DNA of 64,000 nucleotides from Flavobacterium marginilacus (GTDB taxonomy: Bacteria > Bacteroidota > Bacteroidia > Flavobacteriales > Flavobacteriaceae), in NCBI RefSeq assembly GCF_026870155.1, contig NZ_CP113975.1:310001-374000 (forward strand), written 5' to 3'. Positions 61,901 through 64,000 of the stretch are shown piece by piece. The notes beneath the pieces were generated by a model. The model searched no databases and was not told the origin of the DNA. It was given only the letters and a program-made list of their open reading frames with translations. Position numbers and translations under genes: made by a program. Each line of letters begins with the position of its first letter. The first letter of the stretch is position 1.

Positions 61901-62218
61901 ATGGATGTTTTAATTAAGATTAAAGATAGAGAAGGAATAATTCATGATTTACAGGCGCCTACAGATATGGCGATGAACATAATGGAACTTTGCAAAGCTT
62001 ATGAGCTTCCTGTAGAAGGAACTTGTGGCGGTATGGCAATGTGTGCATCTTGTCAGTGTTATGTTCTTAATGATGTTGAGCTGCCAGAAATGGGAGATGA
62101 CGAAGAGGCTATGCTGTCAGAAGCATTTTATGTAAAATCAAACAGCAGATTAGGCTGTCAGATTCCTATAACTGAAAGTCTTGACGGATTAGAATTAGAA
62201 CTAGCTCCAGAAAATTAA
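61901..62218 (+). CDS. [2Fe-2S] ferredoxin, adrenodoxin type
   Basis: This 105-residue protein has the cluster ligands in 'GTCGGMAMCASCQCYVL' (C-x5-C-x2-C) and the fourth Cys in 'SRLGCQIPITESLDGLEL'. This is the spacing of ISC/adrenodoxin ferredoxins that feed electrons to Fe-S assembly or oxygenases. The acidic loop 'PEMGDDEEAM' fits partner docking. It lies near mrp and the Nfu gene. A terminator lies about 110 bp downstream. Confidence 0.93.
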   Translation: MDVLIKIKDREGIIHDLQAPTDMAMNIMELCKAYELPVEGTCGGMAMCASCQCYVLNDVELPEMGDDEEAMLSEAFYVKSNSRLGCQIPITESLDGLELELAPEN

Positions 62219-62326
62219 TCTTAACATCTTAAAGAAAAATAAACGTAAAAAAGCAGGGTTTGATTTTTATTAAAAAATTAGATTCTGTTTTTATTATAGT
62301 TTAGTATTTATTGTGTCTAATATCAG

Positions 62327-62365
62327 AAAAGCTGTCTCCCATTTTTGCGGAGGCAGCTTTTTTTG
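62327..62365 (+). terminator. Terminator after the ferredoxin gene
   Basis: AAAAGCTGTCTCC and GGAGGCAGCTTTT arms (one bulge) followed by TTTT. Confidence 0.8.
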
Positions 62366-62867
62366 TTTTTATTAGGTTTCTCCAAACGCTAATAAGGATT
62401 TGGTTATTGAGCTAAAAAAGCCTATAGTATTAAAAATTTGAAAGAAAGACCTGTCTTTGGCTGTAAATTGATACTTGTATTTTTTGAGCTCTTTTGTTAT
62501 TTTGAAGCGCAATTCCGTTTTTTCTATAGTACTTCGTTAAGATTTTGGCTGTATTTGAAATCCTCTCCGAATTAAACAGTATGTAAAATCTTATTTTTTA
62601 TTTGCTCCCTTTTTAATTTACAGGTGATTTTTTCATTGTTTTTGTTTGGTGTCTTCTGTTTTCATAAGGAAAAGTTAATTGTTTAGTATGGGTTAATTAT
62701 TAGGATTGAAAATCACTTTGAGCCAATAAAATCAAGGCTTCGTAATGTGTAATATTATGGTTAATTCCTTGAAGCAATATCTTTTTATTATGCATTTTTT
62801 TATTGATAATAAAAAAATAATTAAAATTTACAGGACGGGACAGGATAGTCTGAGGTAGGTGAACATG

Positions 62868-62875
62868 TATATTTG
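62868..62875 (+). promoter_or_regulatory. -7 box of the fasciclin gene
   Basis: TATATTTG fits TAnnTTTG, 65 bp before the ATG at 62941. No clear -33 element. Confidence 0.45.
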
Positions 62876-62940
62876 ATCGTTAAGAAATAATTAAAAAAGT
62901 TAAAAAAAGTATAAATATTTATCAGCAATTTTATCTAAAA

Positions 62941-64000
62941 ATGAAGAAAAAATTACACTACTATTTACTTGTCATACCTCTTTTAGCCATATCTTTTGGC
63001 TGTAGTTCCGATGTATATGATGAATACTATGCACGACCTGCAGGTCTTGAAGATCCTATTTATCAGCAATTGGAAGCAAGAGGGAATTTTAAAAATTTAA
63101 CAGCCTTAATTGAAAAGGCGGGTTATAAAGATATTTTAGGAAAAGCAGGATATTGGACCATGTTTGCACCCAATGATGAAGCTTTTGCTAAATTTTTCCA
63201 AGAACAGGGTATCTCAGATGTAACTAAAATAGATGATGCTACTGCTGCTAAAATTGTTAAATATGCGCTTGTTTATAATGCTTTTATGAAAGACAGGCTG
63301 TCTGATTACCAATCGTCAAAAGGATGGGTAGCAGACAATGCATTCAGAAGAAGAACTGCTTTTTATGATGGTTTTGTGACTAAAACTATTAACGGTCAGC
63401 CGATGGTTATAGTAGGATCTAATCGTAACGGCGGTTATGTTTCAGGAGACTATAACAATAAATATATTACCTATTTTACGGATGAATATTTTAAGACTAA
63501 AAATTTAAGTTCTTATGATTTTAATTATTTCTATCCAGGAAAAGAGTATACAGGATTTAATGTTTTAGAGTCAAAAGTATTAGAAGCTGATGTTGTTGCT
63601 GAAAATGGTGTTATTCATGAAGTAGACAAAGTAAGTCTTCCATTAATGAATATCGATCAGTACCTAGAGCAAAACAGTAAATACAGCTTGTTTCATCAGA
63701 TATTAGAAGAAAATCTTACCAGCTATGTTTATTATCAGCCGGCTACTACAGAATATTATAATTATACTGGTAAATCTGATAAGGTTTATGTCAAATTGTA
63801 TGATCCTACTTTGGCATTTTCGCCTAATAATGAAAATTTTATAAAAACAGAAGACAATGATGGTCAGGCAGAAGCCTATACGCTTATTGCTCCGGAAAAT
63901 AGTGTTTTAGAGGAGTTTATAAACAAAATTCTTCTTAAAAATTATCCTTCTCGTGATAAATTACCAAAGTATGTTTTTCAGGATTTAATAAATGCACACA
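62941..64000 (+). CDS. Fasciclin-domain lipoprotein, 3' end outside window
   Basis: The frame is open to the window edge (353 codons seen). The lipoprotein signal is KKKLHYYLLVIPLLAISFGC. A fasciclin domain follows from ~residue 40: 'NFKNLTALIEKAGYKDILGKAGYWTMFAPNDEAFAKFFQE' is the classic H1 block. 'NVLESKVLEADVVAENGVIHEVDKVSLP' is the H2 block, and a second fasciclin-like unit begins 'YSLFHQILEENLTSYVYY'. Such lipoproteins often accompany SusC/SusD nutrient-uptake loci in Bacteroidota, so one may follow beyond the window. Confidence 0.88.
   Translation, partial: MKKKLHYYLLVIPLLAISFGCSSDVYDEYYARPAGLEDPIYQQLEARGNFKNLTALIEKAGYKDILGKAGYWTMFAPNDEAFAKFFQEQGISDVTKIDDATAAKIVKYALVYNAFMKDRLSDYQSSKGWVADNAFRRRTAFYDGFVTKTINGQPMVIVGSNRNGGYVSGDYNNKYITYFTDEYFKTKNLSSYDFNYFYPGKEYTGFNVLESKVLEADVVAENGVIHEVDKVSLPLMNIDQYLEQNSKYSLFHQILEENLTSYVYYQPATTEYYNYTGKSDKVYVKLYDPTLAFSPNNENFIKTEDNDGQAEAYTLIAPENSVLEEFINKILLKNYPSRDKLPKYVFQDLINAH

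Larger units (their letters stand above)
62219..62940. other. Gene-free interval
   Basis: These are 722 bp with a terminator near its start, AT-rich sequence and the promoter of the fasciclin gene near its end. No ORF of quality seen. Confidence 0.5.

Noticed and set aside
1..64000. CRISPR array
   Set aside because: No regularly spaced direct repeats with unique spacers were seen, and no cas genes.

Overview
The window looks like a flavobacterial (Bacteroidota, Flavobacterium-like) chromosome. It is AT-rich. The recognisable promoters carry the Bacteroidota -7 box TAnnTTTG rather than sigma-70 boxes. The core genes (one-chain GlyS, adrenodoxin-type ferredoxin, Mrp/Nfu pair, PorT-like barrels, LytTR and HisKA_3 signalling, fasciclin lipoprotein) fit that group.

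Layout. 1-0.5 kb holds the end of an IS5-family element. 0.6-17.2 kb is ordinary chromosome: a WYL regulator with DinB, PfkB, ThiL, a TPR sensor kinase with its response regulator and a small secreted repeat peptide, a LytTR regulator, GlyS, ComF, and an unknown envelope operon. At 17.31 kb lies tRNA-Ala(GGC), interrupted near its 3' end by a 27.3 kb integrated island (17345-44677) bounded by a 43 bp direct repeat of the tRNA 3' half. After the island come a prolyl oligopeptidase, a two-gene ThrE-type exporter, a complete EcoRII/Dcm-like restriction-modification-Vsr module with its own control protein and operator (49.28-52.5 kb), an HPF-like protein, an RtcB-PrfH RNA/ribosome repair operon, and housekeeping genes (TrmB, LysE-type exporter, alkyltransferase-like protein, Mrp, Nfu, ferredoxin). 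The window ends inside a fasciclin lipoprotein.

The island is a defence island. From left to right it carries: a catalytically degenerate Argonaute overlapping a DpnII-type PD-(D/E)XK nuclease; a tyrosine integrase with a possible excisionase; small phage-like genes with shared, duplicated 5' leaders; an IS982-family insertion splitting a degenerate recombinase gene; a divergent XRE-controlled unit; a serine recombinase; a stand-alone CHAT protease; an orphan cytosine methyltransferase; a divergent family-A-polymerase-like protein with a structured leader and a hairpin-rich downstream region (replication candidate); and a four-gene type I restriction operon in which a MORC-like GHKL ATPase-nuclease sits between hsdS and hsdR. 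No relaxase, conjugation, capsid or packaging genes were recognised, so the island may be a mobilised or phage-satellite-like element.

The most interesting systems are the Argonaute-nuclease pair, the MORC-containing type I operon, the CHAT protease, and the polymerase-like replication candidate with its leader. No CRISPR array or rRNA was seen. All calls come from reading motifs and context; no database search was run.
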